DNA of 64,000 bases from Caulobacteraceae bacterium (GTDB lineage: Bacteria; Pseudomonadota; Alphaproteobacteria; Caulobacterales; Caulobacteraceae). Location of the stretch: contig CANJLH010000018.1 of the NCBI GenBank assembly GCA_947475415.1, positions 1-64,000 on the forward strand, in the 5' to 3' direction. Position 1 is the first letter of the stretch; each line of letters starts with the position of its first letter. This document shows positions 18,475 to 27,510 of this stretch, piece by piece. The translations under genes were made by a program, and so were the position numbers. The notes below the pieces were generated by a model. The model saw nothing but the letters and a program-made list of their open reading frames with translations, made no database searches and had not been told where the DNA came from.

Positions 18475-20678
18475 GCGCAACTGTTCGTGACGCCGGCGCG
18501 GGCCTTTCCCGCCGCACCCTGCTCACCGTCGGCGCAGCCGCCGGCGGCGGACTGTTGCTGGGCGTCGGCCGCGCGGCGGCGGCGGGAACGGCGTTCCAGC
18601 CCAACGCCTATGTCTCCATCGCCCCTTCCGGCCAGGTTTCCCTGATCGCCAAGGTGCCGGAGATCGGCCAGGGGGTGCGCACTTCTTTGGCGATGCTGAT
18701 CGCCGAGGAGCTGGAGGTGGATCTGGCGGACGTCAGCGTGGTGACGGCTGGGGACGACATGGCCCGCTACGGCCTGCAGCTGGCCGGCGGCAGCGCCACC
18801 ATCCGGCTGAACTACCAGGCCATGCGGCAGGCCGGCGCGGTGGGTCGCGTGATGCTGGTGGAGGCCGCGGCCAAGACCTGGGGCGTCGCAGCCAGTGAGT
18901 GCGCCGCGCGGGGCGGCAAGGTGACCCACACGCCCAGCGGCCGCAGCCTGGGCTATGGGGCGCTGACCGCCGCGGCCGCACAGCTGACGGCGCCGGACCC
19001 CAACACCGTGGCGCTGAAGGATCCGGCGGCGTTCCGGGTGATCGGCAAGCCGCAGCCCAACGTCGATAACGCCGCGATCGTGAAGGGCGAGCCCCTGTTC
19101 GGGATCGATTTCGTGCTGCCGGGGATGCTCTACGCCGCCTATGAGAAGTGCGGGGTATTCGGCGGCCGGCCGAAGTCGGCCAACCTGGACGAGGTTCGCG
19201 CCATGCCGGGGGTGAAGCACGCCTTCATCGTCGACGGCGACGGCGATATCGACTCGCTCGGCGGCGGCGGCGTGGCTGTGGTGGCGGACAGCTGGTGGCG
19301 GGCGCAAAAGGCGCGCCGGGCGCTGAAGGTCACATGGGACATGGACGCCGCGCCGGACCAGGACAGCGCGCGGTGGGAGGCGATGGCCAAGGACCTCGGC
19401 CCCAAGACTCCCGCCCATATTCTCAACGCACGGGGCGACGCCGCGGGCGCGCTGAAGTCCGCGGCGAAGGTGGTCGAGGCCAGCTATGCCTATCCGTTCC
19501 TCGCCCACGCGACCATGGAGCCGCAAAACTGCACGGCGCTGGTGAAGGACGGCAAGGTGGAAATCTGGGCGCCGCTGCAGGGCGCCTACCGCGCGCGGCC
19601 TCAGCTGAAGAAGATCTGCGGCGCCGCCGACAAGGACATCACCATCCACTATCTGCGCTGCGGCGGCGGGTTCGGTCGGCGCGGGGCCTCTGACTTCGTC
19701 GCCGAGGCGGCGAAGATCTCGCAGATGGCCGGTGCGCCGGTGAAGCTGGTGTGGACCCGCGAGGACGACATCCGCCATGATTTCTACCGCCCCGGCGGTT
19801 GGCACAACTTCAAGGCCGGGCTCGACGCAAACGGCCGGCTCACCGCTTTCACCGATCACTTCGTAACCTTCGGGCGGGGCGAGAAGTTCGCGCCCTGGGC
19901 GGACATGGAGGGCGACGAGCACCCCGGCGGCGTGGTCGACCATCTGCAGTACGGCTATAGCCTGATCCCGCTCAATGCGCCGACGGGCACCTGGCGGGCG
20001 CCGCGCTCCAACGCCCTGGCGTTCGCCATGCAGAGTTTCACCGACGAACTGGCCCACGCCGCCGGGCGCGACCCATTGGCGTTCCAGCTTGAGCTCTTGA
20101 CGCCGTCGCGCAAGCTGCCGCGCATGCCCAGCGATCTGCCTGCTATCTATCTGGCGCCTGGGATGGACACCGGCCGCATGGCGGCGATTGTGAAACTGGT
20201 GGCCGAGCGGGCGGGGTGGGGGCGCAAGCTTGAGGCCGGCCGGGGGCTTGGCCTCGCCCACTGGTACAGCCACTTCGGCTACTTCGCGGAAGTGGCCGAT
20301 GTCAGCGTCGGCGCCGACGGCGTTGTGAAGGTCAACAAGGTCTGGGTGGTGGGGGACGTGGGCGGCCCGATCGTCAATCCCGCCGGCGCCGACCAGCAGG
20401 TGAAAGGCGCCGTCATCGACGGCCTGAGCGCCGCGTTGGGACAGGCGATCACTTTAGAACAGGGCCGCGTCGCCCAGGGTAATTTCAATGACTACCCCTT
20501 GCTGAGGATCACCGATGCGCCGGACATCGATGTGCATTTCCATGTGACCGACAATCCGCCCACAGGGTTGGGCGAGCCGGCGCTGCCGCCGGTGGCGGCG
20601 GCGGTCTGCAACGCCATCTTCGCGGCGGGCGGCGGACGGCGGCGCACGCTGCCGCTCAATCCAGCCAGAACGGGATGA
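18471..20678 (+). CDS. iorB: molybdopterin-binding large subunit, Tat-exported (isoquinoline 1-oxidoreductase beta-like)
   Basis: The catalytic subunit (735 residues) of the hydroxylase, which inserts water-derived oxygen next to ring nitrogen or oxidises aldehydes. Start at ATG 18471 after GAGGAGCGAA, overlapping the iorA stop. A twin-arginine signal with [10 protein letters not shown] at residues 12-21 and a hydrophobic Ala/Gly run indicates export as a folded complex, carrying the small subunit with it. CGGGFGRRG binds the pterin, and GLGEPALPP near the C-terminus holds the catalytic Glu. Only two subunits are present and there is no separate FAD subunit gene, as in iorAB. Confidence 0.9.
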   Translation: MSATVRDAGAGLSRRTLLTVGAAAGGGLLLGVGRAAAAGTAFQPNAYVSIAPSGQVSLIAKVPEIGQGVRTSLAMLIAEELEVDLADVSVVTAGDDMARYGLQLAGGSATIRLNYQAMRQAGAVGRVMLVEAAAKTWGVAASECAARGGKVTHTPSGRSLGYGALTAAAAQLTAPDPNTVALKDPAAFRVIGKPQPNVDNAAIVKGEPLFGIDFVLPGMLYAAYEKCGVFGGRPKSANLDEVRAMPGVKHAFIVDGDGDIDSLGGGGVAVVADSWWRAQKARRALKVTWDMDAAPDQDSARWEAMAKDLGPKTPAHILNARGDAAGALKSAAKVVEASYAYPFLAHATMEPQNCTALVKDGKVEIWAPLQGAYRARPQLKKICGAADKDITIHYLRCGGGFGRRGASDFVAEAAKISQMAGAPVKLVWTREDDIRHDFYRPGGWHNFKAGLDANGRLTAFTDHFVTFGRGEKFAPWADMEGDEHPGGVVDHLQYGYSLIPLNAPTGTWRAPRSNALAFAMQSFTDELAHAAGRDPLAFQLELLTPSRKLPRMPSDLPAIYLAPGMDTGRMAAIVKLVAERAGWGRKLEAGRGLGLAHWYSHFGYFAEVADVSVGADGVVKVNKVWVVGDVGGPIVNPAGADQQVKGAVIDGLSAALGQAITLEQGRVAQGNFNDYPLLRITDAPDIDVHFHVTDNPPTGLGEPALPPVAAAVCNAIFAAGGGRRRTLPLNPARTG

Positions 20679-20705
20679 ATGACGATGCGCGCTGGGTGTG
20701 GCGCG

Positions 20706-20736
20706 TTGACCAAATTTGAATAAAGCGTAGGCTATA
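20706..20736 (+). promoter_or_regulatory. candidate promoter of the TonB receptor-OmpA gene
   Basis: TTGACC at 20706-20711 resembles a -35 box, and GCTATA at 20731-20736 a weak -10 box at 19 bases, in an AT-rich patch that stands out from the surrounding DNA. It is 50 bp upstream of the receptor start. The spacing is not ideal, so this is tentative. Confidence 0.25.
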
Positions 20737-20786
20737 CGAATGTTCAGACGCGCTGCGGGCAGCAAGCGCGGGTTTGTGGGGGAAAT

Positions 20787-23700
20787 ATGACCATCCGTAA
20801 TGCGCGCAGCAGCGCCAGCATACTGGCCTTGACCATCGCCGCCGGCCTGTGGGCCGCGCCTGGGGCAGGCTTCGCCCAGGACAAGGACGATAATTCCTCC
20901 AACCAAATCGAGGAGGTGGTGGTCACCGCCCGCCACGTTGAGGAAAACATCCAGGACGTGCCGGTGGCGGTCACCGCGCTCAGCGGCGAAAAGATCAACC
21001 AGCTAACGGTCAACAACGTCCAGGACCTGAACAAGCTGTCGGCCGCCCTGGCCAACGGCAACTGCTCGGGCACCCGAGAGTCCTGCACCCCGGTGATCCG
21101 CGGCCAGAACACGGCGTTTTCCTCCAACCGCCCGTCGGTGGTCAGCTACTTCGCCGAAGTCCCCAACTTCCAGACCTCCTACTACGACCTGCAGAGCCTG
21201 CAGGTTGTGGCCGGTCCGCAGGGCACCCTGTTCGGCGAGACGGCGACCGGCGGGGTGATCATCTACACCCCCAAGCGGCCCACGAACGATTTCGAGGGCT
21301 ACATCGACCTCCAGGCCGGCAACTACAAATACTACCAGCTCGAGGGCGCCTTCAGCGGCGCGCTGGTGCCTGACAAGCTGATGGTTCGGGCCTCGGGCCA
21401 GATCCGCAAGCGCAAGGGCTTCACCAACGCGATCTCCACCTATGGCGCGCCGCCGATCGATTTCGACAACGAGAACCTTCGCCAGTTCCGCCTGCAGGTG
21501 CTGTTCAAGCCGTGGGAGAACGTCGAAAACCTGACTTTGTTCGCCCGATCCAGCGACAAGATCCACGGCAACTCATCGCCGATCCTGCTGGCCGACCGCC
21601 GCTACATGAACCCGGGGGTGGTGAATCTCGTCCCGGCGAACATTCCCAGCTTCGTCAACCAATGGCTGCTTGGGGCCGGAACGACGCCTGCGCCAGGCAG
21701 GTCCTTCGGCCAACTGATCGAGGACGCCGCCGCCCGACAGGTGGCGGCTGGTCCGAGGACGACGTTCTACAACTATGACCGGCACCGGAGCTCTATCTTC
21801 AACGGCGTTGTCAACATCACCAAGTGGGATGTCACCGACAACCTGACGATCAAGAACATCTTCGGGATGAGCTGGACCCGTGCCAAAGGTCCGAGCATCG
21901 ACGTGGACGGCACCGACCAGTTGATCGTCGATACGCGGGCTGTGTGGGTGCCCGGGACAACTTCCTCGGCGACCGGCGAGTACGCCTGGACCGGCGGCTG
22001 GCCGGCTCGGCAATGGACTGACGAAGTTCAGGTGCTGGGCACGCTGTTCGACGACCGGGTGAAATGGCAGGCGGGTTACTACTACCGCTATGACGCCAGC
22101 CGGGAGTGGACGGCCGGGCAGGGGGTTATCGCGGTGTTCGCGGGTCCGCAGGGCGACCCGGCGTCGGCCGCTTTCTGTACGTCGATCCAGTTGGCGTCAC
22201 CCTGCACCCAGATCACCCAGCGCAAGGACATCAGCTACGCTGGCTTCGGCCAGGCGACCTTCGCCGTGACGCCGAAGCTTAACCTGACCGCCGGCTATCG
22301 GCGCACCTGGGACCAGCGGGCGGTCATTGCGGCGGGCGCGGCGACATATCGGGTGAACGTCAACGGCACCTTGATCCCTATCGCGGTCTCGGATCGTCCG
22401 CCCCTGCCGGGCTCGGGCACTTCATTGACACTGGTGCCCCTGGCGCACGCCAACACCTATACGCTCACAGCAGACTACAAGATCACCGACGACATCATGG
22501 TCTATGCGGCCCACCGCACCGGCTACAAGGGCGGCGGTATCAACCAGAATGCGGTGCCGGGCTCGGCGGAGCGGACCTTCGGGCCGGAAAAGCTGATCGA
22601 CACCGAAATCGGCGCCAAGGCCGACTTCGAACTGGGCGGCGTGCGCGGACGGTTGAACATCGCCTTCTACAAGGACGACTACAAGGACGTCCAACGCAGC
22701 CAGATCATCTCCGGCACAGCGACCACCTTCACCACCAACCTGGCCAATGTGAAAATGCAGGGGGTCGAGTTCGACGCCCAGCTGTTCCTCACCAACTGGC
22801 TCAAGGTGGGCGGCAACTTCGCCTACCTGGACGGCAAGTACACCAAGTACCTGGAGAACCGGGTCTGTTCGTCGCAGTTCTGGCGGCCCCAGTGCGTGGG
22901 CCTGCCGGGAACGACGCCGGTGGTGGTCGACCACGCCAAGGGCATCCTCACCATCGGCAGCCAGGTGATCAACTTCGAGCCGGATGAGCTGAACGACGCC
23001 CACCCGGTGAAATGGTCGCTGGCGCCGACCATCATGCTCAAGGACCTGGTCGGCGAGGACATTTCCTTCGGCGCCAACATTCAGTACCTGGGCCGGTGGA
23101 CCGGGAACCCGTCGAACAACAATGAATCGGCGGGCGTGCCGGTGATCGTCCAGAATTCGATCATCGGCCCGGTCAGCAATCCCTGGTACCGGCCGAAGAA
23201 GACCACCATCGACCTTCGGGCCGACTGGCGACATGTGAAGGGATCAAACGTCAGTCTGGGCGCTTCAGTCACCAACCTCACCAATGAACTGATCAACGTC
23301 AGCGGCGCCGGCGGCTTCACGATCGGCGGCACCGCGCCGGCGATCCTGACCGAGCCGCGGATGTGGTACGCGGAGATGAAGTACGAATTCGCCGCGGCTC
23401 CGCCCCCGCCGCCTCCGCCCCCTCCGCCGCCCCCTCCGCCGCCTCCGCCTCCTCCGCCGCCGCCCCCTCCGCCGCCTCCGCCGGCGTATGAGGCCAAGCA
23501 GTTCATCGTCTACTTCCCGTTCGATCAGTCGATCCTGACGCCGGAGGCCCAGACGGTGGTCCAGGAGGCCGCGACCTACGCCAGCGCCGGACACGCCACC
23601 CAGGTGGTGGTGGTGGGTCACGCCGACACCTCCGGCGCCCCCGCCTACAACGTCCGCCTGTCCGAGCGCCGCTCAAAGGTGGTGGCTGACGCCCTGGTGG

Positions 23701-23825
23701 GCCTGGGCGTCGCCCAGACCGCCCTGTCGGTAGACTGGAAGGGCGAAAGCGCCCCTGCGGTCGCCACCGGCGACGGCGTCAAGGAACCCCTCAACCGTCG
23801 CTCCACGATCGACATCAACTTCTGA
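20787..23825 (+). CDS. TonB-dependent receptor fused to a polyproline linker and OmpA-like peptidoglycan-binding domain
   Basis: Outer-membrane importer of 1012 residues with an unusual tail. Signal peptide ends at about GAGFAQ (residue 31); EEVVVTA (42-48) is the TonB box region, followed by the plug with VPVAVTALS and QGTLFGETATGG. The barrel closes with MWYAEMKYEF, ending at Phe868, the normal C-terminus of such receptors. Instead of stopping, the frame continues through 28 consecutive prolines (872-899) into an OmpA C-terminal domain with FPFDQSILTPEA, VVVGHADTSG and NVRLSERRSKVV, including the Asp and Arg that bind diaminopimelate. A sister receptor at 32329-34980 lacks the extension. 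Ligand unknown; neighbours suggest aromatic compounds. Confidence 0.9.
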   Translation: MTIRNARSSASILALTIAAGLWAAPGAGFAQDKDDNSSNQIEEVVVTARHVEENIQDVPVAVTALSGEKINQLTVNNVQDLNKLSAALANGNCSGTRESCTPVIRGQNTAFSSNRPSVVSYFAEVPNFQTSYYDLQSLQVVAGPQGTLFGETATGGVIIYTPKRPTNDFEGYIDLQAGNYKYYQLEGAFSGALVPDKLMVRASGQIRKRKGFTNAISTYGAPPIDFDNENLRQFRLQVLFKPWENVENLTLFARSSDKIHGNSSPILLADRRYMNPGVVNLVPANIPSFVNQWLLGAGTTPAPGRSFGQLIEDAAARQVAAGPRTTFYNYDRHRSSIFNGVVNITKWDVTDNLTIKNIFGMSWTRAKGPSIDVDGTDQLIVDTRAVWVPGTTSSATGEYAWTGGWPARQWTDEVQVLGTLFDDRVKWQAGYYYRYDASREWTAGQGVIAVFAGPQGDPASAAFCTSIQLASPCTQITQRKDISYAGFGQATFAVTPKLNLTAGYRRTWDQRAVIAAGAATYRVNVNGTLIPIAVSDRPPLPGSGTSLTLVPLAHANTYTLTADYKITDDIMVYAAHRTGYKGGGINQNAVPGSAERTFGPEKLIDTEIGAKADFELGGVRGRLNIAFYKDDYKDVQRSQIISGTATTFTTNLANVKMQGVEFDAQLFLTNWLKVGGNFAYLDGKYTKYLENRVCSSQFWRPQCVGLPGTTPVVVDHAKGILTIGSQVINFEPDELNDAHPVKWSLAPTIMLKDLVGEDISFGANIQYLGRWTGNPSNNNESAGVPVIVQNSIIGPVSNPWYRPKKTTIDLRADWRHVKGSNVSLGASVTNLTNELINVSGAGGFTIGGTAPAILTEPRMWYAEMKYEFAAAPPPPPPPPPPPPPPPPPPPPPPPPPPPPAYEAKQFIVYFPFDQSILTPEAQTVVQEAATYASAGHATQVVVVGHADTSGAPAYNVRLSERRSKVVADALVGLGVAQTALSVDWKGESAPAVATGDGVKEPLNRRSTIDINF
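23400..23483 (+). repeat. polyproline-coding low-complexity tract (28 Pro codons)
   Basis: Uninterrupted CCG/CCC/CCT codons encode 28 prolines between the end of the receptor barrel and the OmpA domain. Codons are mixed (CCG, CCT, CCC), which argues against a simple recent repeat expansion. The tract stays in frame. Polyproline stretches normally need EF-P during translation. Confidence 0.9.
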
Positions 23826-23853
23826 TCTCGATCAGAAACTGACGTAAGTCGCG

Positions 23854-23883
23854 AGAGCCCGGCCGAAAGGCCGGGCTCTTTCG
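23854..23883 (+). terminator. rho-independent terminator after the TonB receptor-OmpA gene
   Basis: An 11-bp perfect stem, AGAGCCCGGCC (23854-23864) and GGCCGGGCTCT (23869-23879), with a GAAA tetraloop and a short TTT run after it. It starts 29 bp past the receptor stop codon. The stable loop and position make it a convincing terminator that separates the receptor from the amidase operon. Confidence 0.85.
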
Positions 23884-23998
23884 CGTTGGGGCGGGCGCCT
23901 TCAATTGACCGGCGTCAGGCCGGGTGGTTCACTCGCCATTGCGTGTGCATTTCGGGCCGACAGAGTCCGATCGCGCCGAACATGATCGGGAGGAAGCC

Positions 23999-25519
23999 AT
24001 GGACAAGCGGGCACGTGACGAGATCGCTGCGGCGAGCGATTTGAACGACGGCGCGAGCCGGCGGGCGTTCCTGGGCGGCGCGGCCGCGGCGACGGCGCTT
24101 GCCGCCGGCTCCGGCGCGGTCGCAGCTCCGCTCAAGGCGGCGGGGGACCTGACCTGGACGCCGGCCTGGCGGCTTCGGCAGATGATCGTCGCCAAGCAGA
24201 TTTCGCCGGTGGAGGTGGTCGACCATTTCCTGGCCCGGATCGACAGGTTCAACCCGACGCTCAAGTCGTTCAAATATATCGATGCGGAGGGCGCGCGCGC
24301 CCAGGCGAAGAAGGCCGAGGCCGCGGTGATGCGGGGTGATCCGCTGGGCCCGCTGCACGGGCTTCCCACCTCGGTGAAGGAGCACATCCACGTTAAGGGC
24401 ATGCCAGTGATGGGCCTGGGTTCGCCCAGCGGCGTCGCCGACCACGACCAGATCGGCGTCGAGCGGCTGAGGGCGGCGGGGGCGATCATCGTGGGCACCA
24501 ACACCATGATGGGCACCTCCTCGCCCGGTCCAGGGCAGTACAATTGGGAGGCCGAGGCGCGTAGCCCCTGGGATCCCAGCCGTCAGCCGGGCTGGTCCAG
24601 TTCCGGCGGCGCGGCCTCGACGGCGGCTGGCCTGCTGCCCTTCACCATCGGCTCCGATGGCGGCGGATCGACCCGACTGCCGGCGGCGATCACCGGCGTG
24701 ATCGGCGTCCACCCGACCGTGGGGCGCATCCCCAGCTTCAACTTCAATCCGGCCTCGCTGACCCTGTCGACCACCGTCGGCCCGCTGGCCCGCGACGCCC
24801 GCGACGCGGCCATGGTCATGCAGGTAATGGCGGGGCCAGATGGCCGCGACCTGATCGGCGTTGACGAGCCGGCGCCCGACTATCTGTTTAACCTCGATCG
24901 GGGCGTGAAGGGCCTGCGCTTCGCCTGGAGCGAGGACTTCGGCTGGGGAAAGCAATACGAACTGCCGATCACCAAGCGGGTGGTGGCGGTGGCCCACCAG
25001 GCGGCCCACGGGTTCCGCAGCCTGGGCGCGGTGGTGGAGCCGACTGCGGAGCAGTGGGAGGACTGGTTCAAGAGCTACCAGATCACCGAGCGGGTGTTCG
25101 GCGCCCGCATGCGCGCCGGGGCGGCCGGCCAGCCGGCGCCGACGCCGGACGAGATCCGCGCCGCGCTGGAGAACCGCGGCCGCAGCCACGCCAAGTTCCG
25201 GGCGCTGTTTGCGAAATACGACCTATTGCTGAGCACCACGGCCCAGTTCACCGCCTACAAGGTGGAGGACTGGAACGCGGTGTGGACCACCGATAGCCCG
25301 AAATACCCGCAAGGCACCTTCGCGCCGACCTACACGGTGTTCACGCACATGTTTAACTGGCTGGGCTTCCCGGCGATCAGCGTGCCCTGCGGATTCCTTG
25401 ACGGCCTGCCGGTCGGGTTGCAGATCGTGGGTCCGCCAGAGCGCGAGGCCCTGGTCATGCGCGCCGCGGCGGCCTTCACCCGGGCCTTCCCGCGTAACGA
25501 GCGGCCACGGGTGTCCTGA
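23999..25519 (+). CDS. Tat-exported amidase (amidase signature family)
   Basis: Predicted amide hydrolase of 506 residues. Start at ATG 23999, seven bases after GGGAGGA. A textbook twin-arginine motif, SRRAFL at residues 20-25, followed by an Ala/Gly-rich hydrophobic run ending near VAAP, marks export to the periplasm. The Ser-cisSer-Lys machinery is present: Lys127 in PTSVKEHIH, serines 200-202 in GWSSSGGAAS, and nucleophile Ser224 in GSDGGGSTR. It leads a plus-strand operon with the DUF7064/7065-type protein, SDR and Rieske dioxygenase, so it may release the amine or acid that those enzymes oxidise. Substrate not known. Confidence 0.88.
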   Translation: MDKRARDEIAAASDLNDGASRRAFLGGAAAATALAAGSGAVAAPLKAAGDLTWTPAWRLRQMIVAKQISPVEVVDHFLARIDRFNPTLKSFKYIDAEGARAQAKKAEAAVMRGDPLGPLHGLPTSVKEHIHVKGMPVMGLGSPSGVADHDQIGVERLRAAGAIIVGTNTMMGTSSPGPGQYNWEAEARSPWDPSRQPGWSSSGGAASTAAGLLPFTIGSDGGGSTRLPAAITGVIGVHPTVGRIPSFNFNPASLTLSTTVGPLARDARDAAMVMQVMAGPDGRDLIGVDEPAPDYLFNLDRGVKGLRFAWSEDFGWGKQYELPITKRVVAVAHQAAHGFRSLGAVVEPTAEQWEDWFKSYQITERVFGARMRAGAAGQPAPTPDEIRAALENRGRSHAKFRALFAKYDLLLSTTAQFTAYKVEDWNAVWTTDSPKYPQGTFAPTYTVFTHMFNWLGFPAISVPCGFLDGLPVGLQIVGPPEREALVMRAAAAFTRAFPRNERPRVS

Positions 25520-25544
25520 CGCGGTCCCGAAGGAGAGCCCAGAG

Positions 25545-26588
25545 ATGACCAATTCGACCTTCGACCCCACCGGCGGTCTGCCGCCGGAGGCGGACTACTG
25601 CATGCTCGAACAGCCGGAGGGGACCACCCACTACGGGGAGAACCACGCCTTCTGGTTCTTCGACGATGACAACAAGGCCCACTCCTACAACCACGTCGAC
25701 GCCATCCAGCATTTCTATGAGCTGCGTACGGAGCGGAACTGGCTGATGCTGGAGGACGGCCGGGTGCTCTACAATTGGAGCGAAGGCCGCCACACCACCA
25801 AGCGCCAGGCGGGCGGGTCGTGCCTGAAATTCACCTGCATCGAGCCGTTCCGGCGCTGGAGTGTCGACTACCTGGGCACCATGCGGGTTTCCTCCGCCGA
25901 GGAACTGGCCAAGGCGCGGGGGCATGAGGGCCCCAGGGCCATCGTGGAATATCACGTGGACGTGGAAACCGGGGCCGAGCCCTGGAAGCAGGGCAAGGGC
26001 TATGCCTATGGCGACACCCGTTATGAGCAGCTCTACCGCCACACAGGCTATGTGAAGACCTCCCTTGGCGATGACTTCAAGATCGCCGGCATGGGGGTGC
26101 GCACACACCGGCGCGGACCCCGGATCATGAGCAACTGGCACGGTCACTGCTGGGAGACGGCCCTGTTCCCCAGCGGGCGGGGCTTCGCTCTGAAGCGGTT
26201 CGCCAGCGAGGATGGGCCCAAGGGCTGGCCCGTTCCGAAATGGAGCGAGGCCTGCGTGATCGATCAGGGGCGAGTCATTCCGGCCGAGGTGATCGAGTCG
26301 GCCTGGCTGTCGCACATGAAGCCAAGGGGTGAAGCGGTGCGGGTGCGGTTGCGCTCGGCGCTGGGGGACGCGGAGATCACCGGGGTGGTGATGGGCACGT
26401 CCTGGAGGACCATGCACCTCAACAATGTGGACACCAATCACCGCAGCTTCGGCGTCTGGGGGGAGCCCGGCGAATACATCATGGGACAGGGCGCCTGCCG
26501 CTGGAGTTGGGACGGGGAGAGCGTCATCGGCCAGATCGAGCGCTCGGTGATCACCGAGCACCTGGACAAATCCGACCTGGCCTATTGA
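25545..26588 (+). CDS. DUF7064/DUF7065-type protein of unknown function
   Basis: A 347-residue protein rich in Trp, Tyr and His, starting at ATG 25545 after AAGGAGAG. No signal peptide, no membrane segment and no recognised catalytic motif. Recurrent features are FWFFDDDN near residue 38, SNWHGHCWETALFPSGRG in the middle and WSWDGESVIGQIERS near the end. The beta-rich two-half layout resembles the AttH/carotenoid-hydratase-like lipocalin fold of proteins found next to SDR, P450 and APH-type genes in hydrophobic-compound catabolism. A second protein of this kind lies at 39211-40260. Function unknown; binding or hydration of a lipophilic intermediate is a guess. Confidence 0.65.
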   Translation: MTNSTFDPTGGLPPEADYCMLEQPEGTTHYGENHAFWFFDDDNKAHSYNHVDAIQHFYELRTERNWLMLEDGRVLYNWSEGRHTTKRQAGGSCLKFTCIEPFRRWSVDYLGTMRVSSAEELAKARGHEGPRAIVEYHVDVETGAEPWKQGKGYAYGDTRYEQLYRHTGYVKTSLGDDFKIAGMGVRTHRRGPRIMSNWHGHCWETALFPSGRGFALKRFASEDGPKGWPVPKWSEACVIDQGRVIPAEVIESAWLSHMKPRGEAVRVRLRSALGDAEITGVVMGTSWRTMHLNNVDTNHRSFGVWGEPGEYIMGQGACRWSWDGESVIGQIERSVITEHLDKSDLAY

Positions 26589-26636
26589 CCGGGCCTCAAC
26601 CCCACCCGTTTTCGATCACCAGAACAAGGCGACACC

Positions 26637-27431
26637 ATGGACTTCGGCATATCCGGAAAGGTCGCCCTGTGCGGCGGCGGCAGCAAAGGCATCGGGCGAG
26701 CGATCGCCGAGGAGTTGGGACGCGAGGGCTGCAAGGTGGTCGTCGCGGCCCGGGGCCAGGAGGCGGTCGATGAAACCGTCGCCGCAATCTGCGCCGCCGG
26801 CGGCGAGGCGGTGGGCGCGATCGCCGACATGACGACCAAGGCCGGGGTCGAGGCTGCCGTGGGCGCGGCGCGGGCGGCATTTGGAGACCCCGACATCGCC
26901 ATCGCCAATGTCTATGGCCCGACCCACGGGCTGTGGGACGAAACCAAGGACGAGGATTTCCTCGAGGCCTACCAGCACATCGTGATGAGCGAGGTCTATC
27001 TGTGTCGCGCGGTGGTCCCGGCGATGAAGGCCAACGGCTGGGGGCGGATCGTCACGGTCAATTCGATCTGCTCGAAGGAGCTGCACCGGGGCCTGCCGCT
27101 GATGACGGCCAATGTGACGCGGGTCGGCACGACGGCGCTGAACAAGAGCCTAGCCGACGAACTGGGACAGTTCGGAATCACCATCAACACCCTGGGCACC
27201 GGCAGCTTCGCGACGGAGCGCTACACGAGCTATATGAAACGTCGCGCGGAGGATGCGGGTCGAGAATACGACGACTGGGCGGCCAACCGCCGGGCCGACA
27301 TTCCGGTGGGCCGGCTCGGCTATCCGGAGGAGATGGCGGCGATGGCGGCGTTCCTGTGCTCGACCCGGGCCAGCTACGTCACCGGCCAGTTGATCGTGGT
27401 CGACGGCGGTCGGGTGCGGACGCTCGTGTAG
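26637..27431 (+). CDS. SDR family oxidoreductase with atypical active site
   Basis: A 264-residue Rossmann-fold short-chain dehydrogenase. The cofactor motif GGGSKGIGRA is intact near residue 13, and the catalytic-serine strand is VTVNSICS. The usual YxxxK is absent: by spacing to the following KSLADEL helix, TANVTRVG places Ala where Tyr and Arg where Lys would be. This AxxxR form occurs in a divergent SDR subgroup often beside dioxygenase or CoA-thioester genes. The end VTGQLIVVDGG is normal. It is 48 bp after the DUF gene and 79 bp before the Rieske gene. Reaction uncertain. Confidence 0.82.
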   Translation: MDFGISGKVALCGGGSKGIGRAIAEELGREGCKVVVAARGQEAVDETVAAICAAGGEAVGAIADMTTKAGVEAAVGAARAAFGDPDIAIANVYGPTHGLWDETKDEDFLEAYQHIVMSEVYLCRAVVPAMKANGWGRIVTVNSICSKELHRGLPLMTANVTRVGTTALNKSLADELGQFGITINTLGTGSFATERYTSYMKRRAEDAGREYDDWAANRRADIPVGRLGYPEEMAAMAAFLCSTRASYVTGQLIVVDGGRVRTLV

Positions 27432-27510
27432 ACCCACCCATTGGTTGAGGCCGGCGCCGCGCTGTGGTCTGTTCCGATAGCCGCCAGAAACCCGCAGAGG
27501 CATCAGCGCA

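Noticed and set aside
23400..23483. Polyproline tract as a frameshift or assembly artefact joining two genes
   Set aside because: The frame is continuous, codons are mixed rather than a simple repeat, no start codon or ribosome site precedes the OmpA part, and a terminator follows only after it. Still worth checking by resequencing.
23081..23506. Polyglycine frame opposite the polyproline tract
   Set aside because: A direct consequence of CCG-rich codons on the other strand; no start or domain.
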